The notes under the pieces were generated by a model. It did no database searches. It was not told where the DNA came from and saw only the letters and a program-made list of their open reading frames with translations. The position numbers were made by a program, and so were the translations under genes. A stretch of DNA of 64,000 nt from positions 1,984,001 through 2,048,000 of the forward strand of contig NZ_JAPEMB010000001.1 of the NCBI RefSeq assembly GCF_026343125.1, in the 5' to 3' direction. This document shows, piece after piece, positions 1 to 8,044 of the stretch. Within the stretch, counting starts at the first letter, position 1, and each line of letters begins with the position of its first letter. Source of the stretch: Streptomyces sp. NBC_00094 (GTDB taxonomy: Bacteria; Actinomycetota; Actinomycetes; Streptomycetales; Streptomycetaceae).

Positions 1-268
1 GAAGCCGGCCGGCTCTCGGATCGTGAACCTGTCCTTCGAGGGCAGGCCGCTCGACCCGGCCGCGACGTTCGTCCTCGCGGTCAACAACTACCGGGCGAGC
101 GGCGGCGGCGCGTTCCCGCACATCGCCGACGCCCCGCAGCTGTGGGCCAACTCGGACGAGATCCGCAACACCATCATCCAGTGGGTGAAGGCGAAGGGGA
201 CGGTCGACCCGGGTCTGTTCGCTTCGGTGGACTGGAAGCTGACCCGGGACGGCGTGCCGGTCTTCTGA
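1..268 (+). CDS. 5'-nucleotidase / cyclic phosphodiesterase, C-terminal end (partial)
   Basis: The reading frame is open from base 2 and ends with TGA at 266-268, so the start lies left of the window. The visible 88 residues match the C-terminal substrate-binding domain of secreted 5'-nucleotidases and 2',3'-cyclic-nucleotide phosphodiesterases. Telltale is the VNNYRASGGGAFPH stretch, where the Asn and aromatic residues stack on the nucleobase in this family. The metallophosphatase domain is outside the window, so which nucleotide it cleaves cannot be judged. Only 4 bp separate its stop from the convergent gene's stop at 273, and no terminator is visible between them. Confidence 0.85.
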   Translation, partial: KPAGSRIVNLSFEGRPLDPAATFVLAVNNYRASGGGAFPHIADAPQLWANSDEIRNTIIQWVKAKGTVDPGLFASVDWKLTRDGVPVF

Positions 269-272
269 TCCG

Positions 273-1688
273 TCAGTGCTGCACGAGAGGCGTCAGCTTC
301 CGGTCCTGGGCCGGGATGCTCGGCGCCTCTCGCGTCTCCAGGCCGAAGCTGGTGAACGCGGTGCGGCGCGGCAGCGGGTACGGCTCCTTCCCGGTGATCG
401 TGTTGAGGATGGTCGCGCTGCGCCAGGCGGCGAGGCCGAGGTCGGGGGCGCCCACGCCGTGGGTGTGCCGCTCGGCGTTCTGCACGTAGACGGAGCCGGT
501 GACCGAGGGGTCGAGGACCAGCCGGTACCGCTCGTCGATCCGGGCGCGGCCGGCCGCGTCGTGGCGCAGGTACGGGTCGAGCCCGGCGAGCATCCCGTCC
601 ACGGGGCGCTCGCGGTAGCCGGTCGCGAGGACGACGGCGTCGGTGGTGAGCCGGGAGCGGGTGCCCTGCTGGAGGTGTTCCAGGTGCAGTTCGACCTGGG
701 TGGTGGCGACACGGCCGGCGGTACGGACGCGGACGCCGGGGGTGAGGACGGCGTCGGGCCAGCCGCCGTGCAGGGTGCGGCGGTAGAGCTCGTCGTGGAT
801 GGCGGTGATGGTGTCGGCGTCGATGCCCTTGTGCAGCTGCCACTGGCGGGGCACGAGTTCGCCGCGTACCGGCTCGGGCAGGGAGTGGAAGTAGCGGGTG
901 TAGTCGGGGGTGAAGTGCTCCAGGCCGAGCTTGGAGTACTCCATGGGGGCGAAGGCCTCGGTACGGGCCAGCCAGTGGATCCGCTCGGCGCCGGCGGGGC
1001 GGGCGCGGAGCAGGTCGAGGAAGACCTCGGCACCGGACTGTCCTGAGCCGATGACGGTGACGTGGCCGGCGGCGAGGAGCGTCTCGCGGTGGGCGAGGTA
1101 GTCGGCGGAGTGGATCACGGGGACGCCGGGGGCGTCGGCGAGCGGCCGGAGGGGCTCGGGGACGTACGGCTCGGTGCCGACACCGAGGACGACGTTCCGG
1201 GTGTAGGCGCGGCCGAGGGCCTCGGCCTCGCCGTCCGGGTCGATCTGGGTGAAGTCGACCTCGAAGAGGCGGCGCTCGGGGTTCCAGCGGACCGAGTCGA
1301 CCTGATGGCCGAAGTGGAGGCCGGGGAGACGCTCGCTGACCCAGCGGCAGTACGCGTCGTACTCGGCGCGCTGGATGTGGAACTTCTCCGCGAAGTAGAA
1401 GGGGAAGAGGCGCTCGCGGCTCTTCAGGTAGTTGAGGAAGGTCCAGGGGCTCGCGGGGTCCGCGAGGGTCACCAGGTCGGCGAGGAAGGGGACCTGGAGG
1501 GTGGCGCCCTCGATGAGGAGGCCGGGGTGCCAGTGGAAGGCGGGCCGCTGCTCGTAGAAGGTGGCGGCGAGGCCGTCGGCGACGCCGTGCGCGAGGGCGG
1601 CGAGCGAGAGGTTGAAGGGGCCGATGCCGACGCCCACCAGATCGTGGGGCTGGTCGAGGTCGTCGTCCTTGGGGGTGCTGCCGGTCAT
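273..1688 (-). CDS. Lysine/ornithine/diamine N-monooxygenase, siderophore type
   Basis: This is a 471-aa FAD- and NADPH-dependent N-hydroxylase of the SidA/IucD/PvdA/DesB family, which makes the hydroxylamine used for hydroxamate siderophores. The FAD-binding GVGIGPFNLSL motif is at residues 18-28. The NADPH-binding VIGSGQSGAE motif is near residue 212 and the ATGYRERP motif near residue 356. The start ATG at 1688 overlaps the stop of the upstream decarboxylase (ATGA), so the two are translationally coupled. This suggests lysine or cadaverine-like chemistry, with decarboxylation then N-hydroxylation as in DesA/DesB of desferrioxamine biosynthesis. The acyltransferase and NIS synthetase genes that normally follow are absent. 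The family is clear; the substrate is inferred. Confidence 0.9.
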   Translation of the reverse strand: MTGSTPKDDDLDQPHDLVGVGIGPFNLSLAALAHGVADGLAATFYEQRPAFHWHPGLLIEGATLQVPFLADLVTLADPASPWTFLNYLKSRERLFPFYFAEKFHIQRAEYDAYCRWVSERLPGLHFGHQVDSVRWNPERRLFEVDFTQIDPDGEAEALGRAYTRNVVLGVGTEPYVPEPLRPLADAPGVPVIHSADYLAHRETLLAAGHVTVIGSGQSGAEVFLDLLRARPAGAERIHWLARTEAFAPMEYSKLGLEHFTPDYTRYFHSLPEPVRGELVPRQWQLHKGIDADTITAIHDELYRRTLHGGWPDAVLTPGVRVRTAGRVATTQVELHLEHLQQGTRSRLTTDAVVLATGYRERPVDGMLAGLDPYLRHDAAGRARIDERYRLVLDPSVTGSVYVQNAERHTHGVGAPDLGLAAWRSATILNTITGKEPYPLPRRTAFTSFGLETREAPSIPAQDRKLTPLVQH

Positions 1689-3061
1689 CGGTGCGTGCTG
1701 CCTTCCACGAGGGTGATGAGCTGTGCCAGGTCGGTGGGGGTGGCGTGGGGGTTGAGCAGGGTGGCCTTGAGCCAGAGGCGGCCGTCCGCCTCGGCGCGGC
1801 CGAGGACCGCGCGGCCTTCGGCGAGGAGGGTGCGGCGGATCCCGGCGACGGTGTCGTCGGTGGCCCCGGCCGGCCGGAAGAGGACCGTGGTCAGGGTGGG
1901 CCTGGCCCGCAGGTCGAGGCCGGGGGTCTTCTCGACGAGGTCGGCGAGGTCCTGGGCGAGGGCCATGCACGCGTCGACGAGGGCGCCGAGGCCGGAGCGG
2001 CCGAGGGCGCGGAGGGTGACGGCGGTCTTGAGGACGTCGGGGCGCCGGGTGGTGCGCAGGGAGCGGCCGAGGAGGTCGGGGAGGCCGGCCTCGGTGTCGT
2101 CGTCGGCGTTGAGGTAGTCGGCGGTGTGGCCGAGGACGGCGAGGTCGGCCGCGTCGCGGACCGCGAGGAGTCCGGCGGCGGCCGGCTGCCAGCCGAGTTT
2201 GTGCAGGTCGACGGTGACGGAACGGGCCCGGTCGAGGCCGTCGAGGAGCCGGCGGTGGGTGGGGCTGAGGAGGAGCGGGCCTCCGTAGGCGGCGTCGACG
2301 TGGAGCTCGGCGCCGTGGGCCGCGCAGATGTCGGCGAGCTCCGGCAGCGGGTCGATCAGGCCCTCGTCGGTGGTCCCGGCAGTCGCGACGACGAGGACGG
2401 GGCCCTGCTCCTTCGCCAGGGCCCCGGCCAGGGCGGCCGGTTCGAGGGTGCCGTGCGGGGTGGGGACGGTGACCGGGGCGGGGAGGCCGAGGAGCCAGGC
2501 GGCGCGGTGGAAGGAGTGGTGGGCGTTGGCGCCGACGACGGTCCGTACGGCGCCGTGGCGCTCCCTCGCGAGGAGCAGGGCGAGCTGGTTGGACTCGGTG
2601 CCGCCGGTGGTGACGAGGGCGTCGGGGTGCCCGGCCGCCGGGAACGCCTCGGCGGCGAGCGCGGCGGTGACCAGGGCTTCGAGGGCGGAGGCCGCCGGGG
2701 CCTGGTCCCAGGAGTCCATCGACGGGTTGAGCGCGGAGGCCGCCAGGTCGGCGGCTGCGGCGAGCGCGAGGGGCGGGGTGTGGAGGTGGGCGGCGCACAG
2801 CGGGTGCGCGGGGTCGGCGGCGCCGGCGGCAAGGACGTGGACGAGCGTCCTGAGGGCCTCGTGGGGGCCGGTGCCGGTCTCCGGGAGTACGGCTCCGAGG
2901 GCCGCCGCCCTTGCCTCGACGGCCTCCGGCCCGCCGGCCGGGAGGGGGCCGCCCCGCTCCTCCGCACCGGAACGGAGCGCGTCGAGGACGGTGTCCAGGA
3001 GGGGGCGGAGGGCATCGGCGCCGGAGGTGCCTCCGGCGAGGGGTGGGGGTGCGGCACGCAT
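1685..3061 (-). CDS. Group II PLP-dependent decarboxylase (lysine/diaminobutyrate type)
   Basis: This 458-aa decarboxylase belongs to the aspartate aminotransferase fold type I, group II family, with DesA-like lysine and L-2,4-diaminobutyrate decarboxylases. Visible marks are the NPSMDSWDQAP substrate-pocket stretch, TTGGTESN, the HVDAAYGG aspartate that contacts the pyridine nitrogen, and VDLHKLGWQP with the PLP-binding lysine. I chose the ATG at 3061. An in-frame ATG at 3157 would prepend a basic low-complexity stretch and run through the palindrome at 3150-3186. Its stop overlaps the start of the N-monooxygenase, so the pair probably makes an N-hydroxy-diamine. It is divergent from classical DesA in the lysine motif, so substrate assignment stays open. 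No iron-box palindrome is visible upstream. Confidence 0.85.
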   Translation of the reverse strand: MRAAPPPLAGGTSGADALRPLLDTVLDALRSGAEERGGPLPAGGPEAVEARAAALGAVLPETGTGPHEALRTLVHVLAAGAADPAHPLCAAHLHTPPLALAAAADLAASALNPSMDSWDQAPAASALEALVTAALAAEAFPAAGHPDALVTTGGTESNQLALLLARERHGAVRTVVGANAHHSFHRAAWLLGLPAPVTVPTPHGTLEPAALAGALAKEQGPVLVVATAGTTDEGLIDPLPELADICAAHGAELHVDAAYGGPLLLSPTHRRLLDGLDRARSVTVDLHKLGWQPAAAGLLAVRDAADLAVLGHTADYLNADDDTEAGLPDLLGRSLRTTRRPDVLKTAVTLRALGRSGLGALVDACMALAQDLADLVEKTPGLDLRARPTLTTVLFRPAGATDDTVAGIRRTLLAEGRAVLGRAEADGRLWLKATLLNPHATPTDLAQLITLVEGSTHR

Positions 3062-3147
3062 GGACGACAGCGTGCCGGGGGTTGTCGGGGTATGTCCGGG
3101 GAGTCGGGGGTTGTGACCCGAACGGGGGACACGGGCCGGCCTCCGCC

Positions 3148-3189
3148 GTGTGGGCAATCGTCCCGCAGGGCGGAACGATTGCCCACGAC
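3148..3189. repeat. Dispersed palindrome (REP-like), also likely pepN terminator
   Basis: Perfect 12-bp arms GTGGGCAATCGT at 3150-3161 and the complement at 3175-3186 enclose a second short stem. The sequence starts 9 bp past the pepN stop and could terminate it. The same core TGGGCAATCGTCCCGCAGGG recurs at 49024 inside a coding gene and, in diverged form, in both arms of the palindrome at 60094-60303. It is therefore a member of a dispersed family and not a lone terminator. Confidence 0.8.
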
Positions 3190-3194
3190 GGGGG

Positions 3195-5681
3195 TCAGGC
3201 CGTGCGGACCGCCAGCGCGCGGCGGAGGTCGTCGAGCTGGTCGACGAGCTTGCGGCGGAGGGCCGGGATCATGGTGCCGGTGGCCAGGTGGGTCTCGCCG
3301 AGGGCCAGGGAGTCGGCGTCGATCGCGTACGAGGGGAAGGCGTAGCGGCCCGCGGCCTCGGCCATCGCCGCGCCGCGCCGGTCGCCGAGGGCGGCGGCCT
3401 CGGGGTAGAAGCGGGGCACGTACTCCCGTACGAGATCGGCCTGTTCGGGCTGCCAGAAGCCCATGGCCGTGGCGGTGAACAGGTAGTTGGACAGGTCGTC
3501 CGTGTCGAAGAGCGCCGACCAGGCCGCGGCCTTCGCGGCCGGGTCCGGGAGCGCGGCGCGGCAGCGGGCGGCGCCCTCCTGGCCGGTGGCGCTCGGGTCG
3601 CGCTCCAGCTCGGCGGCGATCATCGTCTCGTCGGTGGCGCCGAGCACGGCGAGGCGGGCGAGGATCCGCCAGCGCAGCTCGGGGTCGAGTTCGGGGCCGC
3701 CGTGGACGGTGCCCTCCTCCAGCCAGGTGGTGATCTTCTCGGGGGTGGTGGCGCTGTCGACGTACGTGCGCACGGCCGTGAGCCGCAGGCCCGGCGCCTC
3801 GCCGTCCTCGGTGCGGCGCAGCAGCGCGCGGGCGATCTCGCCGATCGTCGCGAGGGCGGCGGGGCGGTCGGCCTCGGAGACGTACCGGTCGGCGATCTGG
3901 GTGCGGGCGAAGGCCAGGACGCCCTGGACGAGGGAGAGTTCGGTCTCCTCCGGCAGGTGCGCGAGAGCGAACTCCAGGTAGTCGGCGGGAGCGAGGACGC
4001 CGTCGCGGACCATGTCCCGCATCGCGTTCCAGACGACGGCGCGGGTCAGCGCGTCGGGGATGCGGGAGAGGCCGCGCAGGGCGGACTCCTCGGAGACCTC
4101 GTCGAAGCGGAGCTTGGCGTAGGTGAGGTCCCCGTCGTTGAGGACGACGAGCGCGGGGCGCGGGCCGGTCAGCTCGGCGGGCGCCTCCTGCGGGACGTCG
4201 ATCGGGCGCCGCTCGCGCAGGACGAGGTCGCCGGCGCTGTCCCGGTCGTACACGCCGACGTCGATGCGGTGCGGGCGGCTGCCCTCGCGGTCGATGGTGA
4301 GCCGCCAGCTGCCGCCCTCGCCGTCGAGGCGCGGGGTGAGCGTGTCGACGCCCGTCGTGCGCAGCCACTGCTCGGCCCAGCCGTGGACGTCGCGGTCGGT
4401 GGCGGCGGCGAGGTTGTCGATGAAGTCGGCGAGGGTCGCGTTGCCGAACTTGTGGCGCTTGAAGTGGATGTTGATGCCGGCGAGGAAGTCCTGCTCGCCG
4501 AGCCAGGAGACGAGCTGGCGGAGGGCGGAGGCGCCCTTCGCGTAGGAGATGCCGTCGAAGTTGAGGAGCGCGGAGGCGGTGTCGGGGACGGACTCCGGGT
4601 CCGGGGCGACGGGGTGGGTGGAGGGCCGCTGGTCGGCCTCGTACCCCCAGGCCTTCCGGGTGACGCCGAAGTCGACCCAGGTGTCGGGGAAGAGGTCGGC
4701 GCAGGCCTCGTTGACGGTCTGGAAGCCCATGTACTCGGCGAAGGACTCGTTCAGCCAGATGTCGTCCCACCAGCGCAGGGTGACGAGGTCGCCGAACCAC
4801 ATGTGGGCCATCTCGTGGGCGATGACCATGGCGCGGGTCTGCCGCTCGGTGACGGTGACGGCGGAGCGGAAGACGAACTCGTCGCGGAAGGTGACGAGCC
4901 CGGGGTTCTCCATCGCGCCCGCGTTGAACTCGGGAACGAAGGCCTGGTCGTACGAGTCGAAGGGGTACGGCTCGTCGAACTTCTCGTGGTACCGGTCGTA
5001 GCAGGCCTTGGTGACGGCGAGGATCTCGTCGGCGTCGGCGTCCAGGTGGGGGGCGAGCGAGCGGCGGCAGTGGATGCCGAAGGGGAGGCCGGCGTGCTCG
5101 GTGCGGACGGAGTGCCAGGGGCCGGCGGCGACGCAGACGAAGTAGGTGGAGAGCAGCGGGGTGGGGGCGGCCTTCCACCGGCCGTCGGCCTGCTGCTCGG
5201 TGATGCTGTTGGCGAGGACGGTCCAGCCCTCGGGGGCGGTGACGGTCAGCTCGAAGACGGCCTTCAGGTCGGGCTGGTCGAAGGCGGCGAAGACGCGCTG
5301 GACGTCCTCCATGAAGAGCTGGGTGTAGACGTACGACTCGTCGTCGGTGGGGTCCGTGAAGCGGTGCATGCCCTCGCCCGTGCGGGAGTACCGCATGGTC
5401 GTGCTGACGCGCAGCTCGTGCTCGCCCTCGGTGAGGCTCAGCGGGAGCCGGTTGTCGGTGAGGGAGGCGGTGTCGAGGGCCTCTCCGTCGAGGGTGGCGG
5501 AGTGCAGGGTCTCGGGCTTGAGCTCGACGAAGGTGTCCCCCGCGGCGCGGGCGGTGAATCGGACGGTGCTGGTGGACTCGAAGGTCTCGGCGCCGGTGGT
5601 GAGGTCGATGTCCACCAGGTAGCGGTGGACGTCGAGGAGCTGGGCACGGGTCTGCGCTTCGTCGCGCGTCAGTACGGACAT
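3195..5681 (-). CDS. pepN: Aminopeptidase N (M1 family zinc metallopeptidase)
   Basis: This 828-aa cytosolic aminopeptidase removes N-terminal residues from peptides. The exopeptidase motif GAMENPG is near residue 256. The zinc motif HEMAH starts near residue 286, with the third ligand Glu 18 residues later in WLNESFAEYMG. The order is the normal one for M1 enzymes: N-terminal beta-sandwich, thermolysin-like catalytic domain, then a long helical ERAP1-like C-terminal domain. Length is typical for actinobacterial PepN. The start is the first ATG, giving MSVLTRDEA as in relatives. A strong palindrome lies directly after the stop. It is probably monocistronic housekeeping. Confidence 0.97.
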   Translation of the reverse strand: MSVLTRDEAQTRAQLLDVHRYLVDIDLTTGAETFESTSTVRFTARAAGDTFVELKPETLHSATLDGEALDTASLTDNRLPLSLTEGEHELRVSTTMRYSRTGEGMHRFTDPTDDESYVYTQLFMEDVQRVFAAFDQPDLKAVFELTVTAPEGWTVLANSITEQQADGRWKAAPTPLLSTYFVCVAAGPWHSVRTEHAGLPFGIHCRRSLAPHLDADADEILAVTKACYDRYHEKFDEPYPFDSYDQAFVPEFNAGAMENPGLVTFRDEFVFRSAVTVTERQTRAMVIAHEMAHMWFGDLVTLRWWDDIWLNESFAEYMGFQTVNEACADLFPDTWVDFGVTRKAWGYEADQRPSTHPVAPDPESVPDTASALLNFDGISYAKGASALRQLVSWLGEQDFLAGINIHFKRHKFGNATLADFIDNLAAATDRDVHGWAEQWLRTTGVDTLTPRLDGEGGSWRLTIDREGSRPHRIDVGVYDRDSAGDLVLRERRPIDVPQEAPAELTGPRPALVVLNDGDLTYAKLRFDEVSEESALRGLSRIPDALTRAVVWNAMRDMVRDGVLAPADYLEFALAHLPEETELSLVQGVLAFARTQIADRYVSEADRPAALATIGEIARALLRRTEDGEAPGLRLTAVRTYVDSATTPEKITTWLEEGTVHGGPELDPELRWRILARLAVLGATDETMIAAELERDPSATGQEGAARCRAALPDPAAKAAAWSALFDTDDLSNYLFTATAMGFWQPEQADLVREYVPRFYPEAAALGDRRGAAMAEAAGRYAFPSYAIDADSLALGETHLATGTMIPALRRKLVDQLDDLRRALAVRTA

Positions 5682-5739
5682 GGCCCCTATGCTGCCCGAT
5701 GTCTCCGGGCCGCGGCAGGGGTAGGGGGGAGAAGAGCGC

Positions 5740-6726
5740 TCAGGCGAGGCCGGAGCCGTTCAGGTGGGCGAAGGCGGCCGTGATGCGGGGGCGGTCGTAG
5801 CCGGTGGGGCCGGCCGCGCCGCTGGAGAGCAGGGTGTGGAGCAGGATCCGGGCCTTGGCGGGGTCGAGGGGGCCGGCCGGGATCAGTCCGTGGTGCAGCA
5901 GGTCGTATTCGGAGCCGGGGCCGCGGTAGGTGCCCGAGAGGGTCGCTCCGCCGCCCGTACGGGAGGCCAGGACGACCGGGATGCGGCGGGCGAGCTCGGC
6001 GAGCGGGTCGACGAACCAGGCGGGGACGTGGCCGGCGCCGAAGGCGGCGACGACGAGGCCCTGGAAGCGGTGGTCGACGGCTTCGAGGAGTTCGCCGCGG
6101 TCGCCCTGCGCGAGGGTGAGGAGGGCCACCCGTACCGACGGGTCGAACCTCAGCGGGCAGAGCGCGGCGCGGCCGGCGGGGCGGAGCAGGATCCGGGGCT
6201 CGCCCTCGACAACGGTGCCGAGCGGGCCCGCGCCGGGCGAGGCGAAGGTGGTGAGCGAGGTCGTGTGGGTCTTGCGGGCGAGGCGGGCCGCGTGGATCTC
6301 GTCGGCCAGAACAACCAGGACGCCGAGGTTCCGGCAGGCGGGGTCGGCGGCGACGGCGAGCGCGGCGGCGAGGTTGGCGGGGCCGTCGGCGCCGGGCAGG
6401 TCGGGGCGGCGCATGGCGCCGGTGACGGCGATCGGCTGCTCGGTGGTGCAGAGCAGGTCGAGGAGGAACGCGGTCTCCTCCAGGGTGTCGGTGCCCTGGA
6501 CGACGACCACGCCGGAGCCGTCGGCGACGGTGGCGCGGACCTCTGCGGCGAGGGCGGCCAGGTCCTCGTGGGTGAGGGAGGAGCTGGGGACGCGCCGGAA
6601 GTCGCGGAGGACGACGTCCTCGGGCGCGCCCAGCTCGGCCAGGACCTCCTGGCCGGTCATACGGGCCGCGTCACCGCCTCGCGCGGAGATGGTCCCTCCG
6701 AGGGTGAAGACCGTGACGCGGGCCAT
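5740..6726 (-). CDS. L-asparaginase (type I/II family)
   Basis: This 328-aa enzyme hydrolyses asparagine to aspartate and ammonia. The nucleophile threonine is in the N-terminal TLGGTIS motif (residues 7-13). The second catalytic threonine-aspartate pair is in GTDTLEETA near residue 80, and the catalytic lysine is in the RLARKTHT stretch. There is no signal peptide, so it acts in the cytoplasm. The ATG at 6726 overlaps the chorismate mutase stop (tca at 6726-6728), so the two genes are likely cotranscribed. Why asparagine breakdown should be coupled to chorismate mutase is not evident. Confidence 0.93.
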   Translation of the reverse strand: MARVTVFTLGGTISARGGDAARMTGQEVLAELGAPEDVVLRDFRRVPSSSLTHEDLAALAAEVRATVADGSGVVVVQGTDTLEETAFLLDLLCTTEQPIAVTGAMRRPDLPGADGPANLAAALAVAADPACRNLGVLVVLADEIHAARLARKTHTTSLTTFASPGAGPLGTVVEGEPRILLRPAGRAALCPLRFDPSVRVALLTLAQGDRGELLEAVDHRFQGLVVAAFGAGHVPAWFVDPLAELARRIPVVLASRTGGGATLSGTYRGPGSEYDLLHHGLIPAGPLDPAKARILLHTLLSSGAAGPTGYDRPRITAAFAHLNGSGLA

Positions 6727-7049
6727 CAGCGTGCTCCGTCCGCAATCGTCTCGTGGTGGCGGATGACCTCGGCGATGATGAAGTTCAGGAGCTTCTCCGC
6801 GAAGGCCGGGTCCAGTTTCGCGCTCTCCGCCAGTTCCCGCAGCCGGGCGATCTGGCGGGACTCGCGGGCGGGGTCGGCGGGAGGCAGCTTGTGCTCGGCC
6901 TTGAGGACGCCGACCTGCTGGGTGCACTTGAAGCGCTCGGCGAGCATGTGCACGACCGCGGCGTCGATGTTGTCGATGCTCTCGCGGAGCCGGGTCAGTT
7001 CGGCCCGTACGGAGTCGTCGACCGGGTGGGGCGGGGTGGAGGCGCTCAT
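6726..7049 (-). CDS. Chorismate mutase, AroQ class
   Basis: This is a 107-aa all-helical chorismate mutase that rearranges chorismate to prephenate for phenylalanine and tyrosine. Catalytic residues are in the expected order: an N-terminal arginine in LTRLRESIDNID, a lysine in VGVLKAEH, and the ESRQ stretch near residue 63 of the third helix. No signal peptide is present, so it is cytoplasmic and free-standing, without fused DAHP synthase or dehydratase. The ATG at 7049 is chosen because it gives the standard family length. The gene lies 11 bp after the AraC regulator stop and overlaps asparaginase. Confidence 0.9.
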   Translation of the reverse strand: MSASTPPHPVDDSVRAELTRLRESIDNIDAAVVHMLAERFKCTQQVGVLKAEHKLPPADPARESRQIARLRELAESAKLDPAFAEKLLNFIIAEVIRHHETIADGAR

Positions 7050-7060
7050 GATCTGCGAGC

Positions 7061-7948
7061 TTAGACGGATCTCGGGGCGATCGTGGGCGGGTGTTCGGGA
7101 TCCGGAACGCGGTTGCTCCAGCCGCCGTGCACGGACCGGCCCTGCTGTTCGCGGAAGCGGATGGGCGCGGTGCCGACCCGGCGGGTGAAGAGCCGGGAGA
7201 AGTAGGCGGGGTCGTCGTAGCCGACGCGGCGGGCGACGGCCGCTACGGGGAGCTCGGTGGCGGCGAGGAGCTCCTTGGCGCGGCCGAGGCGGACGGTGAG
7301 CAGGTAGTCCTTGGGGCTGCAGCCGGCGGCCCGGCGGACGGCGGTGCGCAGCTCGGCGGAGGTCATGCCGTGCCGGGCGGCGTGTTCGGCGACGGAGAGC
7401 GGCTGGAAGGCGTCCCGGGCGAGGGCGGCGAGGACGGGGTCGCCGTCCGCGTTGGTGTCGGCGCGGGCGCGGCGCAGGGCGACGAGCAGCTCGTGGACGG
7501 CGGCGCCGGTCTCGACCTCCAGGAGGGGGTTGCCGGGGCGGGCGGCGCGGGCGATCCGGCCGATGGCGGCGCGGGCGGGGGCGGCGTCGGAGAGGGGCAC
7601 GACGGGCCGGTCGGGCTCTATGTAGCCGAGCTCGGTGTAGGTGGCGGTGGCGGGTCCCGAGAAGTCGACGAAGGCCTCGTCCCAGCCGGTGCCGGGGTCG
7701 GCGGCGTAGTGGTGGGGGGTGCCGGGGGTGAGCCAGATGAGCGCGGGGGCGGTGACGGTGGTGCGGCGCCCGTCGGCGCCCCGGTACCAGCCGCCGCCGG
7801 CGGAGACGACGACGGCGACGTGGTGGTCGAGGGTGCGGGGACCGACGGTGGGCAGGGTGCCGTGCTGGAGTCCGACGCCGAGGCAGACGAGGCCGAGGCG
7901 GTGGTGGACGGGGCTGGGCGTGAAGTAGCGCATCCAGGTGTGGTACAT
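7061..7948 (-). CDS. AraC-family transcriptional regulator
   Basis: This 295-aa regulator has an N-terminal cupin-like sugar-sensing domain (about residues 20-170) and a C-terminal double helix-turn-helix (about residues 190-285). The HTH carries the typical VARRVGYDDPAYFSRLFTRR signature and P-I-RFREQ ending. The ATG at 7948 is preceded by AGGAGGG. The gene is divergent from the GH35 beta-galactosidase across only 96 bp, so it very probably controls that gene in response to a galactoside. The shared intergenic space contains GGTCC and GGACC half-elements about 8000-8020, but no clear operator could be fixed. Confidence 0.92.
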   Translation of the reverse strand: MYHTWMRYFTPSPVHHRLGLVCLGVGLQHGTLPTVGPRTLDHHVAVVVSAGGGWYRGADGRRTTVTAPALIWLTPGTPHHYAADPGTGWDEAFVDFSGPATATYTELGYIEPDRPVVPLSDAAPARAAIGRIARAARPGNPLLEVETGAAVHELLVALRRARADTNADGDPVLAALARDAFQPLSVAEHAARHGMTSAELRTAVRRAAGCSPKDYLLTVRLGRAKELLAATELPVAAVARRVGYDDPAYFSRLFTRRVGTAPIRFREQQGRSVHGGWSNRVPDPEHPPTIAPRSV

Positions 7949-8044
7949 CGGCTCGCGTGCCCTCCTCCGGACCCGTCCTTAGGTCCAAACAGCGACGATC
8001 TTTGTCCATGGACCGGTCCGCCGCCAGAGGGTGAGGGTGAGGCC

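Noticed and set aside
3061..3157. Longer N-terminus of the decarboxylase from ATG 3157
   Set aside because: The extension is basic low-complexity sequence, starts inside the palindromic element, and lacks family similarity. ATG 3061 gives a normal N-terminus.
3061..3195. Iron-box (DmdR/IdeR) operator upstream of the decarboxylase
   Set aside because: I looked for a TTAGGTTAGGCTCACCTAA-like palindrome and found none. The only palindrome present is the dispersed GTGGGCAATCGT element, which is also found far from iron genes.
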